A stretch of 64,000 bases of DNA from Planctomycetota bacterium (lineage in GTDB: Bacteria > Planctomycetota > Phycisphaerae > UBA1845 > UTPLA1), in NCBI GenBank assembly GCA_016712275.1, contig JADJRI010000004.1, positions 62,001-126,000 of the forward strand, read 5' to 3'. How positions within the stretch are numbered: the first letter of the stretch is position 1; each line of letters opens with the position of its first letter. Both the position numbers and the translations under genes were made by a program. Shown piece by piece: positions 42,078 through 51,700 of the stretch. The notes below the pieces were generated by a model. That model worked only from the letters and a program-made list of their open reading frames with translations. It made no database searches and was not told the origin of the DNA.

Positions 42078-43127
42078 ATGAACGAAGGTCGCAAGATTCG
42101 ATTGACCAGCTACGCGAATTGCGCGGGTTGAGCCGGCAAACTCCCTGTGGAGATGGTGGCGCAGGTGCTGCGTCATTTGCCGCGGTCGGCTCATCCGGAC
42201 CTGCTGGTCGGGCATGAGCACTTTGATGATGCGGGCGTGTTCCGCATACGGGAGGACTATGCGCTCGTTCAGACGCTGGATTTTTTCCCGCCCTTGGTGG
42301 ATGACCCATTCACGTTTGGTCAGATTGCGGCGGCCAACGCGCTGTCGGATGTGTATGCGATGGGGGGGCAGCCGCTGACGGCCATGAACATCGTCGGCTT
42401 TCCGGACAAGGAGTTGCCGGGCGAGATACTGGTGGAGATTCTTCGCGGCGGGGCCGAGCGGTGCGAGGCGGCCGGCGCGGTTGTGCTGGGTGGCCACAGC
42501 GTTCGCGACGCGGAAGTAAAGTTTGGTTTGTCCGTGACGGGGTGGGTCGATCCGCGGCGGGTCTTTGCTAACAGCGGGGCGAAAGCGGGGGATGTGATTG
42601 TGCTGACCAAGCCGATCGGCTCGGGGACGATGACGACGGCGCGGAAGAAGGACTTGATCGACGATGCGGCGCTGGACGAGGCGATCGCGGTGATGGTCGA
42701 ACTGAATCGCGGCGCGCGCGATGCGATGGTCGAAGTCGGCGCGAACGCGGCGACGGATATCACCGGATTCGGGCTGGTGGGCCATGCCTTTGAAATGGCG
42801 GATGCCAGTGGCGTGACGCTTGAGATTCAGGCGAATGATGTGCCATTGTTAAGCGGAGCCTTAAGGTTCGCACAGGATGGACTGTTGACGCGAACCTATA
42901 GGGGCACGCAGTCGCATTTGGGCGAGCGGCTGCGGGTCGATGGCGGCGTATCGCCGACGCTGGCCAATTTGTTGTGCGACGCGCAGACGTCGGGGGGGCT
43001 GCTTATTTCGGTGCCGGAATCGGATTTGCCCGGGTTGCTGGCAGGGTTACAACGGCAACGGACGCCCGTGTCGGCGGTCATCGGCCGGGTTATTCCGCAA
43101 GGCGATGCCGCCATAGTTCTGCGATGA
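42078..43127 (+). CDS. selD: Selenophosphate synthetase, itself a selenoprotein (in-frame TGA = Sec)
   Basis: SelD makes selenophosphate from selenide and ATP for Sec-tRNA and selenouridine. The N terminus reads IRLTSYANCAG, then TGA (42129-42131), then AGKLPVEMVAQVL. The TGA is at codon 18, exactly where SelD proteins have catalytic Cys or Sec before the invariant Lys. Downstream motifs are intact: GQIAAANALSDVYAMGGQPL, VLGGHSVRDAEVKFGLSVTG, TDITGFGLVGHAFEMA, DAQTSGGLLISVP. The full reading frame gives 349 residues, normal length. Without Sec insertion the protein would start at GTG 42147 and lack the catalytic segment. The other sel genes and tRNA-Sec are not in the window. Confidence 0.9.
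42129..42160 (+). promoter_or_regulatory. Candidate bacterial SECIS element of selD
   Basis: Right after the TGA, GCC (42132-42134) can pair with GGC (42158-42160), enclosing CTCC-CTGT-GGAG (42141-42152) as an apical hairpin with a GT in its loop. Bacterial SECIS elements sit just after UGA with a small GU-containing apical loop. The apical stem is only four pairs, so this is a candidate only. Confidence 0.45.
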
Positions 43128-43282
43128 TGCCTGCGTGGCGTTCGCAGAAAGCGGCACATTTGGCCGATAAAATAGGATGCGGCGGCTGGTATGGAGATTT
43201 CCCCAGTCGTGACCGGCCAATGGGTCGATGCTATAATCCGCCCGGAGTTTAGGTACGTGGGCACTTACGAGAGATTGGGAGA

Positions 43283-43993
43283 ATGACCATGAATCAAGAG
43301 TTTAATAATCCGACGCCGGTCGTTCCGGTGTTTTCGTTGGGAGCCGAGGCGCGCGGGACGTTTATTGCGAAGACGTATGCGCATCTGTTCGGAGCGATTC
43401 TGTTTTTCACGGGCTTGGAATTTCTCTATTTTCAGACCGATATTGCCGGATCGATCTTGAATGTCATTTCGGGAACGAGCTGGCTGCTGGTCCTCGGCGC
43501 GTTTGTTCTGGTTTCCTGGTTTGCGAGTCGCGCAGCTTTTACGGCCCGGTCTTATTCCGCCCAATATTTGGCGCTCGCCGGCTTCGTTGTGGCGGAGTCG
43601 ATTATTTTTGTACCTATGCTGGCCTACGCACAGATGGTCGCCAAGGGTGGTGTTATTGAGAGCGCGGCACTGACCACGTTGATCGGATTCGCCGGGCTGA
43701 CTTTCATTGCGTTTGGAACACGGAAGGACTTTTCATTTCTGCGCGGCATTTTGATGTGGGTCGGCCTGAGCGCAATTATTGGCATTATTGCTTCCCTTGT
43801 CTTTGGATTTGAACTGGGCACGTGGTTCAGCGTAGCGATGGTTGCATTTGCCGGCGCTTCGATTCTCTACGATACCTCGAACATTATTCATCACTATCCG
43901 CAGGATCGTTATGTCGGCGCCGCACTACAGTTGTTTGCCGCAGTCGCAATGATGTTCTGGTATTTGCTCCGGATGTTCTCTTCGCGGAACTGA
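43283..43993 (+). CDS. Bax-inhibitor-1/YccA family membrane protein
   Basis: 236 residues with seven hydrophobic segments. FIAKTYAHLFGAILFFTGLEF opens the domain, and ASILYDTSNIIHHYPQDRYVGAALQLF closes it with the conserved Asp of the BI-1/YccA family. In BsYetJ the Asp pair gates a pH-sensitive calcium leak. In bacteria some members modulate FtsH. No partner is adjacent. Two ATG codons six bases apart (43283, 43289) are possible starts, and GGGAG upstream fits either. Confidence 0.85.
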   Translation: MTMNQEFNNPTPVVPVFSLGAEARGTFIAKTYAHLFGAILFFTGLEFLYFQTDIAGSILNVISGTSWLLVLGAFVLVSWFASRAAFTARSYSAQYLALAGFVVAESIIFVPMLAYAQMVAKGGVIESAALTTLIGFAGLTFIAFGTRKDFSFLRGILMWVGLSAIIGIIASLVFGFELGTWFSVAMVAFAGASILYDTSNIIHHYPQDRYVGAALQLFAAVAMMFWYLLRMFSSRN

Positions 43994-44208
43994 TCCGCCC
44001 GGAATAGCCGGTTGACATTGATTTTGGACGCAGCGGCCGCGGCTCGGAGACGAGATGGCGGCCGCTCGTCGTTTGTGGAAGAGTGATCGGTTCTTGATTG
44101 ACAAGAACGGCTGAACTGTGGATTATCCGCCTAGTTTTGCATGTTTCAGCCATTGGTTATCAAGGCCCCCGAGCGAACGAAATTGCGTTCCCCAACCGGA
44201 GTGCCGTC

Positions 44209-45063
44209 ATGCAGTTGATTGACATTGGCGACACCAAAGTGGTTCAGGTTCGACCCGATGATTCGGTCGACCATGCCATTGCGCTTCTCGAGCAACACGG
44301 TTTTCGACATTTGCCGGTGATGGAGCGCGGGCGGATTCTGGGGATGGTGTCCGATCGTGATTTGCTGTCGGCCGTCGCCATGCTGCCCAGTTCAGAACGG
44401 ATGTCCGCGGAGGAAGGCCCGGCGCGCGTGGGGGCGACGCGCATCTCTCAAATCATGTCTTCGCCAGCCATTACCGTTGAAGCGGAAGCTTCGTTGGAAG
44501 TTGCGGCCGAGCTGATGCTTCGCGAGGGCATTCGGGCGATTCCGTTGGTGTATCAGGACCGGGTGGCCGGCATCGTGACGGAGACTGATTTTCTCAAGTG
44601 CTATCTCGATGATCGCCCGATTGCCAGAAAATCGGGTTGGCGCTTGCGAAAAGTGGCGGACTTGATGAGTTCGCCGGTGGTAACACTGAAGTCAGGCGAT
44701 CAATTTGTTCATGCGGTTCGGACGATGCAGTCGCGGCGGATACGACATCTTGTCATTGTCGATGACGGCAAAATGATGGGGTTGGTGTCGGATCGCGATT
44801 TGCGGCGCGGCCTGGGCGGTCTGCCATTGCAGGCACAGGACGAACGGGCCTCCGCATCCCGCTCACATATGCAGGTGGTAATGGCGGATGTCATGTCGCG
44901 CGAGGTTATGACGATTGAACCCTCAGCCTCGCTTGCCGAAGTGGCGGAGATCATGGTGAAAAACAAATTCGGTTCGCTGCCGGTCATGCGCGACGGAAAT
45001 CTGGTTGGAATTGTCACGGAAGCCGATCTTTTGCGGCATTTTGTGGCATCCTGCAAAGACTGA
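44209..45063 (+). CDS. Protein of four CBS domains
   Basis: 284 residues made only of CBS motifs in two Bateman pairs: VVQVRPDDSVDHAIALLEQHGFRHLPVM, IMSSPAITVEAEASLEVAAELMLREGIRAIPLVY, LMSSPVVTLKSGDQFVHAVRTMQSRRIRHLVIV and VMSREVMTIEPSASLAEVAEIMVKNKFGSLPVM. Each ends in a GMVSDRDLL/GIVTETDFL-type turn. CBS pairs bind adenine nucleotides and usually regulate a partner, but no partner is fused or adjacent. An upstream ATG at 44098 would add 37 residues of non-CBS sequence and is less likely. Confidence 0.85.
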   Translation: MQLIDIGDTKVVQVRPDDSVDHAIALLEQHGFRHLPVMERGRILGMVSDRDLLSAVAMLPSSERMSAEEGPARVGATRISQIMSSPAITVEAEASLEVAAELMLREGIRAIPLVYQDRVAGIVTETDFLKCYLDDRPIARKSGWRLRKVADLMSSPVVTLKSGDQFVHAVRTMQSRRIRHLVIVDDGKMMGLVSDRDLRRGLGGLPLQAQDERASASRSHMQVVMADVMSREVMTIEPSASLAEVAEIMVKNKFGSLPVMRDGNLVGIVTEADLLRHFVASCKD

Positions 45064-45120
45064 TTTCAGTTTCTTGTCGATGCCCGACATCTAGAGCATT
45101 TTTTGTTCGAGCGTATCGCC

Positions 45121-45176
45121 GCTCTGTGGCACTGCCGTCTCGGCGGTGAGCACGGGCGGGACGCCGGTGCCACAGC
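45121..45176. repeat. Imperfect palindromic repeat, TGTGGCAC...GTGCCACA type
   Basis: TGTGGCACTGCCGTC and GGACGCCGGTGCCACA face each other around a GC-rich middle. It shares the GTGGCACCGGC arm with hairpin copies 1 and 3 but has a larger loop and a GACGCC extension, as in the repeat units embedded in valS. It lies between the CBS gene and the EF-hand gene. Confidence 0.55.
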
Positions 45177-45286
45177 GACGGCTACATGAGGCCGAAAATC
45201 GCTCCAAAAAGAACGCGAGCCGGCCCGAATCGGACCGGCTCGCGTCGCATTGCCGCATGTTCAACGCTGCTTCAGTTGAGATTGTT

Positions 45287-46324
45287 TCAGATCACAACCC
45301 GCCGGGCGTTGCGATCGCGCTTTTGTCCGCGATTGTTTTGTTTGTTGGCGCCTTCATCCATGTTGCCGTTTCGTTTGTCGCGGAAACGGCGCATGGCCTC
45401 GCGCACTTCCTTCTTCGAGAGCTTGCCATCGTTGTTTGAATCCATCATGGCGAATCGTTCGGCGCCGCCCTTGAATTCATCCTGCGTCAAATAGCCGTCG
45501 CCATTGACGTCCATTTGCTTGAACTTCTGTTGCGGGTTTTGACCGGCCCCTTGTCCGCGGTTCCTGTTCGCATTCTGGTTTTGCGGATCGCGAAAGCGGC
45601 CGGGCCGTTCGTTCATGCCATCGTCCTGCCCACGTCCGCCACGGCGCCGGCCCTGCCTGTCGGCGCGATCCCCGGGCTTGGGTGCCATGCCATCGGCATC
45701 AGGATTGTCCGGACCCATGTGGCGCTGCGGCCGTTGGCCGGGTCGCTGCGGTCCGCCCAGGGGCGGCGGGGGACCCTTCGGCCGTTCGTTGTCGGATGGG
45801 GCGGGCGGCGCAAGTCCCGGTTCGCCGGGGCCCCGGCCATCACGCCCATCTGCGGTGCGCTTTTGAATTTGATGCTTGAGTGCCTCAATGACGGCATTTT
45901 GAACGTGTTCGCGAAGCTCGGGCGGATGATCGCGCAGCGCTTCATTCACGGCACCGCGAATGACATGCTTGATCTCTTCGGCAGCCATGGCAGCCCGCGG
46001 CCCGGCCATCGGTGCGCCCCAAAATCGACCCCTGTTTGGGCCCTGGCGGGGTCGTTCAGAATTCTCTTCAGGATTTGGCCGGCGTCCGTTCGCTTCGGGG
46101 GCAAATTCGCCGCGCATTCGTCGTCCGATGCGCTCGCGAACCGCATCGAATTCCGCTCGATCGATCACGCCGTCATGATTGGCGTCTAGCCTCTCGAACA
46201 TCGTTTCACCGGCCGGCGGCGGGGGAGGCATCGGCCTGGGTGGTTCCTGTACGGCTGCCCATGCGGCTCCTGCAAGAGAGAGGGTCGCGATGGCGGCGAG
46301 AATTCCATGATTTTTCGTCAACAT
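45287..46324 (-). CDS. Exported EF-hand protein
   Basis: 345 residues. A signal peptide (ILAAIATLSLAGAAWAAVQ) is followed by a Pro run and three canonical EF-hand loops: DANHDGVIDRAEF (~47), DVNGDGYLTQDEF (~273) and DSNNDGKLSKKEV (~294). Between them lie a helical stretch (EIKHVIRGAVNEALRDHPPELREHVQNAVIEAL) and a long Pro/Gly/Arg-rich linker. It is a likely calcium-binding envelope protein; partner unknown. It is transcribed away from the next gene across a ~270-base divergent promoter region without clear motifs. Confidence 0.8.
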   Translation of the reverse strand: MLTKNHGILAAIATLSLAGAAWAAVQEPPRPMPPPPPAGETMFERLDANHDGVIDRAEFDAVRERIGRRMRGEFAPEANGRRPNPEENSERPRQGPNRGRFWGAPMAGPRAAMAAEEIKHVIRGAVNEALRDHPPELREHVQNAVIEALKHQIQKRTADGRDGRGPGEPGLAPPAPSDNERPKGPPPPLGGPQRPGQRPQRHMGPDNPDADGMAPKPGDRADRQGRRRGGRGQDDGMNERPGRFRDPQNQNANRNRGQGAGQNPQQKFKQMDVNGDGYLTQDEFKGGAERFAMMDSNNDGKLSKKEVREAMRRFRDKRNGNMDEGANKQNNRGQKRDRNARRVVI

Positions 46325-46597
46325 TGTTCTTCTCCAAACGTGGTCTGTTCCGTTTTCCGTTCCCCGTTACAATTCCGAGCCACCCCGATAAACGACGCAC
46401 ACTGGCGAATATTGCAGCCGTACGACGGCAATGCAATGGACGGGGGGCAAATATTGGTCCTGAAGGGCGTGAAGCGGCAGGAAACGAGACGTTTTGATGA
46501 CTGGGCCATTCGGTTCCGCGATTCTGTTTTGATTGTTGGATGGCCGCGGGGTATGTCTTTTACAAGGTAGGTTTGGAGATACATGGAGATGGCTTAC

Positions 46598-48532
46598 ATG
46601 AAGAATCGAACAGTTGCATTGGTCCTGGCGATGTCCTTTTTCGGGGCGTCGAGCGGTTTCGCGGTTGCACAGACGGATCCGTCAAAGTTTCCGCTGAGCA
46701 AGGCCATTCCGGACGATGTGTTCATCGCGGTCTCGGCGAAGGCCAACCCCGAGCGCAAGTTTCTCGATGATTACTGGGCCGAAGTCATCAAGGCATTCGT
46801 GGACAGCGGTGTCATGACGGATGTCTGGGACATGGTGACCGACACCGTGCCCGATGACAAACTCGACGAGGTCGAGGACACCATGGATCGCTTTTCGGGT
46901 CTGTGTGAGAAGATTGAATGGTCCGAGATGTTTGATCGGGAATTCGTCTATTGCGGGCGATTCAATCCCGCGAATGCTCCCGATGGTTTTCACGAGGGGA
47001 TGTTCATCGGCCGCTCGAACAAGGAAAAGTCCTCCGCTAATTATTCAGCGCTGAAGAAAATGCTGGCGGAACTGGTCAAGTTTGTGAATGAGCAGGCCGG
47101 ACAATCCGTCGTGAATCTGGATGAGACGAAGGGTGAAGGGCAGAGCGTGGCGAAATTGGTTTTCGGCGCGGCGCCCAATTTCGGCATCAGTGTCGCCCAG
47201 ATGGATGATGTCATTTTCCTTTCCTTCGGTGGTCCGGATCTGTTGAAGGACGGCATGAGCCTCTTAAAGGGCGGCGGCGACAAGAAAGGCATTACCTCAT
47301 CGCCGCGATTCAAGCAGGCGTTCGACCAGCTTCCTCCGGCCGAAGATTCGATGGTTTTCTTCGATGTGGAAGGCATGATGAGCACATTTCGGACGATGCT
47401 GGCGGCATTCGGCGCCGACATGCATGGCGGACCTCCAAGAAATGGCGGGGGACATGGCGCGAGGGAACACGCGCACGATGAAGACGGCGAACACGGCGAA
47501 GATGGCGAGAGCCATGCCGATGGTGAAGATGAAGGTGAATCAGACGCCCATGACCATGGCCACGACGAAGTGAACCCGATGCAGATCGTCTCGCAGCTTA
47601 TGCATGACATTTCCATCATTGATTATGTGGCCGAATCGGAATGGACCGATGGCCACCGCGTCTTCACGGACTCGGTCACGGTATTGAAGACCAGCGCGAA
47701 GTCGTCGCCGATATATGACGTCGTTACCAGTGGGAAACCCACCGCCAACTTCGAAAAGTTTATTCCGAAGGAGGCCGTGTCATTCAGCGTCTCTTCCGGC
47801 GTCGACCTGACCAAGGCCTATCAATATGCCATCGATTTTGTCACAAAGGTCACGGACGAGAAGCGAATGAATGAGCAACTCACCCGATTGCTGACGTTTG
47901 TAAACCAGCAAATGGGCGAAAGCGCCCTGATCATTTCGAAAGTGAAGGTCAATGACAAGGTCGAATTCAAGCAGATATCTCACCCGATGATGGCGATGAT
48001 GCCAGGAGTCTCTCCGCCGGTCATTGGGTGCGCCGATGGGCAGCTCTTGCTCGGCTCGTCTGTAAAGACAATCAAGACCTGTTTGATGACCGCATCGGGC
48101 AAACACGACAACATCACCAAGAACAAGCGCTGGCAGGAAGAATCGTTGATGCCGACCGGCTCGGTTTTGCGCGTTTCATTTACGGATGAATCGAACATGG
48201 GCCAGGAACTTCAGGCCGCGATCGGCGGCATGTCGATGGGCTTGGGCATGATGGGAATGTTCATGGGTGGCGATGTGCCGCCGGAGGCGAAGCGGGTGAT
48301 TTCGGCGATCGGACCGATTCTTGCGAAGCTCGGGCCGGTGGCCGGTCGACTGGACTTCTTCAAATCGAACGCCGCCTACGAATCGTTCGACGGCAAGAAA
48401 TGGACGGCTCATGCCGTGCAAAACTACAAGAAGCAATCAGAACGGCCGGCCCGTATGGAAGAAACTGACACGGAAGCGGAGAGTTCAGATTCATCGAACG
48501 GTTCAGGCGAGAGCGACGCCGATTCGGAGTAA
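46598..48532 (+). CDS. Large exported protein, family unknown, with His/Asp/Glu-rich insert
   Basis: 644 residues. Signal peptide MKNRTVALVLAMSFFGASSGFAVAQ. The body alternates ISVAQMDDVIFLSFGGPDLL-type strands with helices and has two similar halves (LAELVKFVNEQAGQSVVN near 150; LTRLLTFVNQQMGESALII near 430). This suggests an internal duplication, as in some DUF3352-like exported proteins, but I cannot name the family. Residues ~290-325 are HGAREHAHDEDGEHGEDGE-type sequence, probably metal-binding. The C-terminal tail is Asp/Glu/Ser-rich. GGAG nine bases before ATG 46598 supports this start over the one at 46583. Confidence 0.65.
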   Translation: MKNRTVALVLAMSFFGASSGFAVAQTDPSKFPLSKAIPDDVFIAVSAKANPERKFLDDYWAEVIKAFVDSGVMTDVWDMVTDTVPDDKLDEVEDTMDRFSGLCEKIEWSEMFDREFVYCGRFNPANAPDGFHEGMFIGRSNKEKSSANYSALKKMLAELVKFVNEQAGQSVVNLDETKGEGQSVAKLVFGAAPNFGISVAQMDDVIFLSFGGPDLLKDGMSLLKGGGDKKGITSSPRFKQAFDQLPPAEDSMVFFDVEGMMSTFRTMLAAFGADMHGGPPRNGGGHGAREHAHDEDGEHGEDGESHADGEDEGESDAHDHGHDEVNPMQIVSQLMHDISIIDYVAESEWTDGHRVFTDSVTVLKTSAKSSPIYDVVTSGKPTANFEKFIPKEAVSFSVSSGVDLTKAYQYAIDFVTKVTDEKRMNEQLTRLLTFVNQQMGESALIISKVKVNDKVEFKQISHPMMAMMPGVSPPVIGCADGQLLLGSSVKTIKTCLMTASGKHDNITKNKRWQEESLMPTGSVLRVSFTDESNMGQELQAAIGGMSMGLGMMGMFMGGDVPPEAKRVISAIGPILAKLGPVAGRLDFFKSNAAYESFDGKKWTAHAVQNYKKQSERPARMEETDTEAESSDSSNGSGESDADSE

Positions 48533-48635
48533 TCGTCAGCCATCGCAGGCAGCCGGCAAATAGCGGCAGGAATGCCGGAGTGTGTGTTTAATCTTCGGCA
48601 GACTGCTGATATCCATGCAGTTGTTGATTTTAACG

Positions 48636-48670
48636 AACAAGCCGATGCCAATGGCGTCGGCTTGTTTGCT
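48636..48670 (+). terminator. Terminator-like hairpin after the exported protein gene
   Basis: A 14-base stem (AACAAGCCGATGCC with GGCGTCGGCTTGTT, one G-T-type mismatch) and a three-base loop, then TTGCTTTG. It lies about 100 bases after the stop at 48532, and also downstream of the convergent TPR gene that ends at 48776, so it may serve both strands. Confidence 0.65.
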
Positions 48671-48775
48671 TTGGGGCGGTTTGCGATTGGATGCGTTCAA
48701 CAATCTTCGCATGAGCAAGCAAAATGCCGCTTGCCCATGCCACTCGAGAATCGACATGTGCATTCGTGATCTGTA

Positions 48776-51700
48776 TTAGGGCGCCATCGAATCGAGCGAT
48801 TGGGTCGGTGAGGGATTCAGCTCCCTGGACAACTGATTGAGTGTCGCCCGATCTGATTCACTTAAAGCGCCGGTCTGGGATTCGATGCGACTCGAAGCAT
48901 CGATTCGACGTGCGGCCTCCAGATATCGCTTGGCCTCGGCATCGCGCTGAAGTCGGTGGCAGACGACGGCCAGCTTCAGCAAGGAATGCGCACGTTTGGC
49001 ATCGGAATGCCCGTATAGCTCCGAGGCGCGGGCGAATTGGTCCACGGCTTCAGAGAGGCGATTGGGCAGCCGCTGGAGAATTTCGCCCAGCGTGTCGCGG
49101 TATGCGGGCTCCTGCGGCTTTAATTCCACGGCGCGTCTGGCAAATTGCACCGCTTCCGCAGCGTTGCTTTTTTCCGTTGTCAGCAGCCAAGCCAGATTAT
49201 TAAGAGCCTCATCGCGATTGGGATCATATTCGATGGCCATGCGGTATGACCGGATCGCATCATCAATTTCACCAAGCTGGCCGAAACAAATGGCGATTCC
49301 AAGGGCGGCCGATACTGATTTCGGCTCCAGCGCTGCGATGCGCTGATATGCGGCCAGCGCCAATCGGGTGCGACTTGCATCGTTCGAAAGGGATAAAAGC
49401 TGTGCCGCCTGAAATGCCAGATTGAGCCTCTCGGTTTTACTCAACGACTCATCGTCCAGTGTCTCCGTTCCGATCTTGCTAATCTCGTCGTATTGTGATT
49501 GAAGCGCGAGCAGATTGATGCGGGCAGTGCGCACGGCGGCGGATTTCGGATCGATCGCCATCAGTCGCTCAAGGTTCGCCTCTGCTTCTTTGATGTTTCC
49601 GCTGGCAGCAAACAAGTCCACCAGCGTTAGCAGTATTCTGGCATCGCTCTCCGGACTGGATTCCTTCGATTTGAACCAGGCAGCGAGCTGTTCGGCCGCT
49701 TCGCTGGAACGACCCTGGTGTTGAAGAAGTCGGGCGTGAATAATCCGAAGCCGTACATCGTTCGGAGATTGGGCCAACGCTGCTTCCAAGGGGTCCAGAA
49801 ATTCACCGAGGGCAACGGAATTCGCAAGGTAGGGCGTCAGGGCCAATAGACACTCATATACCGAGAAATCATAGCGCCCCCGGACGCGGGCCTGGCGCAA
49901 ATAGCCCAGCGACAAAAGAGCCTCTCCCTTGGCGATCATTAGATAGGCCCGCATGACATTCAATGCCGGCAGGTCTTCGCCATGCTCACGGCCGGCGGCG
50001 TTCAAGAGTTTTTCGGCCACCGACGTTTCTTTCAATCGAAGGGCCGTGTTCACAAGCCCCCGGTATACTTCGAGTGAGGCCTTGGGATGTTGTGTGGCAC
50101 GTTCGAGCAAGTGGCGCACATTTTGAGCTGCATCCGCTCCCCCCTTGTGTTCGGCGAGCACGGTTTGAACCCAAAGCAGGTCGGTGTCCATCGTGTTAGA
50201 ATCGATCGAACCGATGACAGATTCCGCGCGTGACAGATCGTCGGGACTTCGACGGGTCAAAAGGATTTTGAGAAGCCCCCGCTTCAGGTCCAATGCATCA
50301 GGATACTTGTCCAGCCCCGCTTCGATGGTGGAGACTGCTTCAGCGAATCGCTTTTTTTCTGCGTAGAAATCCGTGAGATGGGCAAAACCACGGACATCAG
50401 ACGCGAGCAGGGGAAGTTCTTTGTAATCGGCCTCAGCTGCCGAAACGTCACCGATGGAATCGAGAAAAGCACCGCGCAGCAATCGAACTTCAAAAGTCGG
50501 GGATGCGGTGACCATGTCATCGAGAATTCGCTTTGCTTCGTTGATCTGGCCCGCACCCTTCAGAATTCCCACGCGTGTCGAAGCAACGGCCAACGGGTCG
50601 GCGCCGGCATCCAGGGCAGATTGAAGAATTCGCTGCGCTTCGGCGACGTCCCTATTTCTGGAGAATGTGAGCATCGCCGAGAGGATCAGGATTTGCGGAT
50701 CCTGGGCGTTTCTGCCGGATTGAAATTCAAGCTGTCTTGAAATGAGATCCGAATCACCGCTGTCCATGGCAATGGTAAGGCGTCGCGCGCCGAATTCCGG
50801 CGCATTGAAGACGGCCGGATAACGGTCCATCACGTTCAACGCTTCCTTGAATCGATGCCTGGTTTCGAGTTGCAGGAGCAATTGACCAGCTACGGCGCTG
50901 TCGGGATTTGCATCCAGAGATCGCCGATAAAGCTGTGCGGCTTTTTCGTACTGGTCGAGTCTCTCGTAATAGGCGCCGAGCAGCAATACCGGTTGCGACC
51001 AGGCTGGATCACGGTTGATGCACATCATCAGCATGTCTTCGATGCCCTGACGACGTGCCTGCTGTTCGGCACCCTCATCATCGGTCATCCCGTCAAGGTC
51101 GAGCTGGGCCTGATGATAGCGCCATCGTTGTCCCGACTCGCCTTCGATGGCCTTGATTTCCTCGATTGCCTTTTGAGCCGCAACAGAATCGCTTCGAAAC
51201 ACGGACGACTGCAGCAAGAGGGATCTCGCCTCAATGTCCTGCGGGTCTGCCTCCGCCAGCTGTTTCATTCTGTGCATGCCGGAAGCGTTCGTTGAGTCAT
51301 CAGCTAACTCAATCGCCGCCAATCGGCGCGATATATTGGATTGCGAATCAGCGGAGACTGCGTCGAGTGCGGCCGCGAGAATCTGACGAGCCGCTTCGCG
51401 ATCCTGAGCCAGCAAGAGTGAATCCGCGAGCTCCAGTCGCGGCTGTGCGGACGATGGAAACAGGTCGATTGTTTTCCTAAGCGTTGCCAGTGCTTCCCGG
51501 CGCATGTTGCATAACGAATAAAATCGTGCGAGATTCAGGAGCTGGTCCTGGGAATCGGGATCATCGGCAATTGCCTGTTTGAGCAGTAGCTCTCCTTCAT
51601 CGACTCGTCCATCCGCCGCAATGAGGAGAGCAAGCCTGCTTCGAACTTCCTGCTCACTTATTCGCGATCGCAACAACTCCCGAAGTTTTGACTCGCAAGA

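Noticed and set aside
42147..43127. SelD starting at GTG 42147 as a short Cys-less form
   Set aside because: The upstream in-frame segment encodes the conserved SelD N terminus with TGA at the Sec position and an ATG at a family-typical distance.
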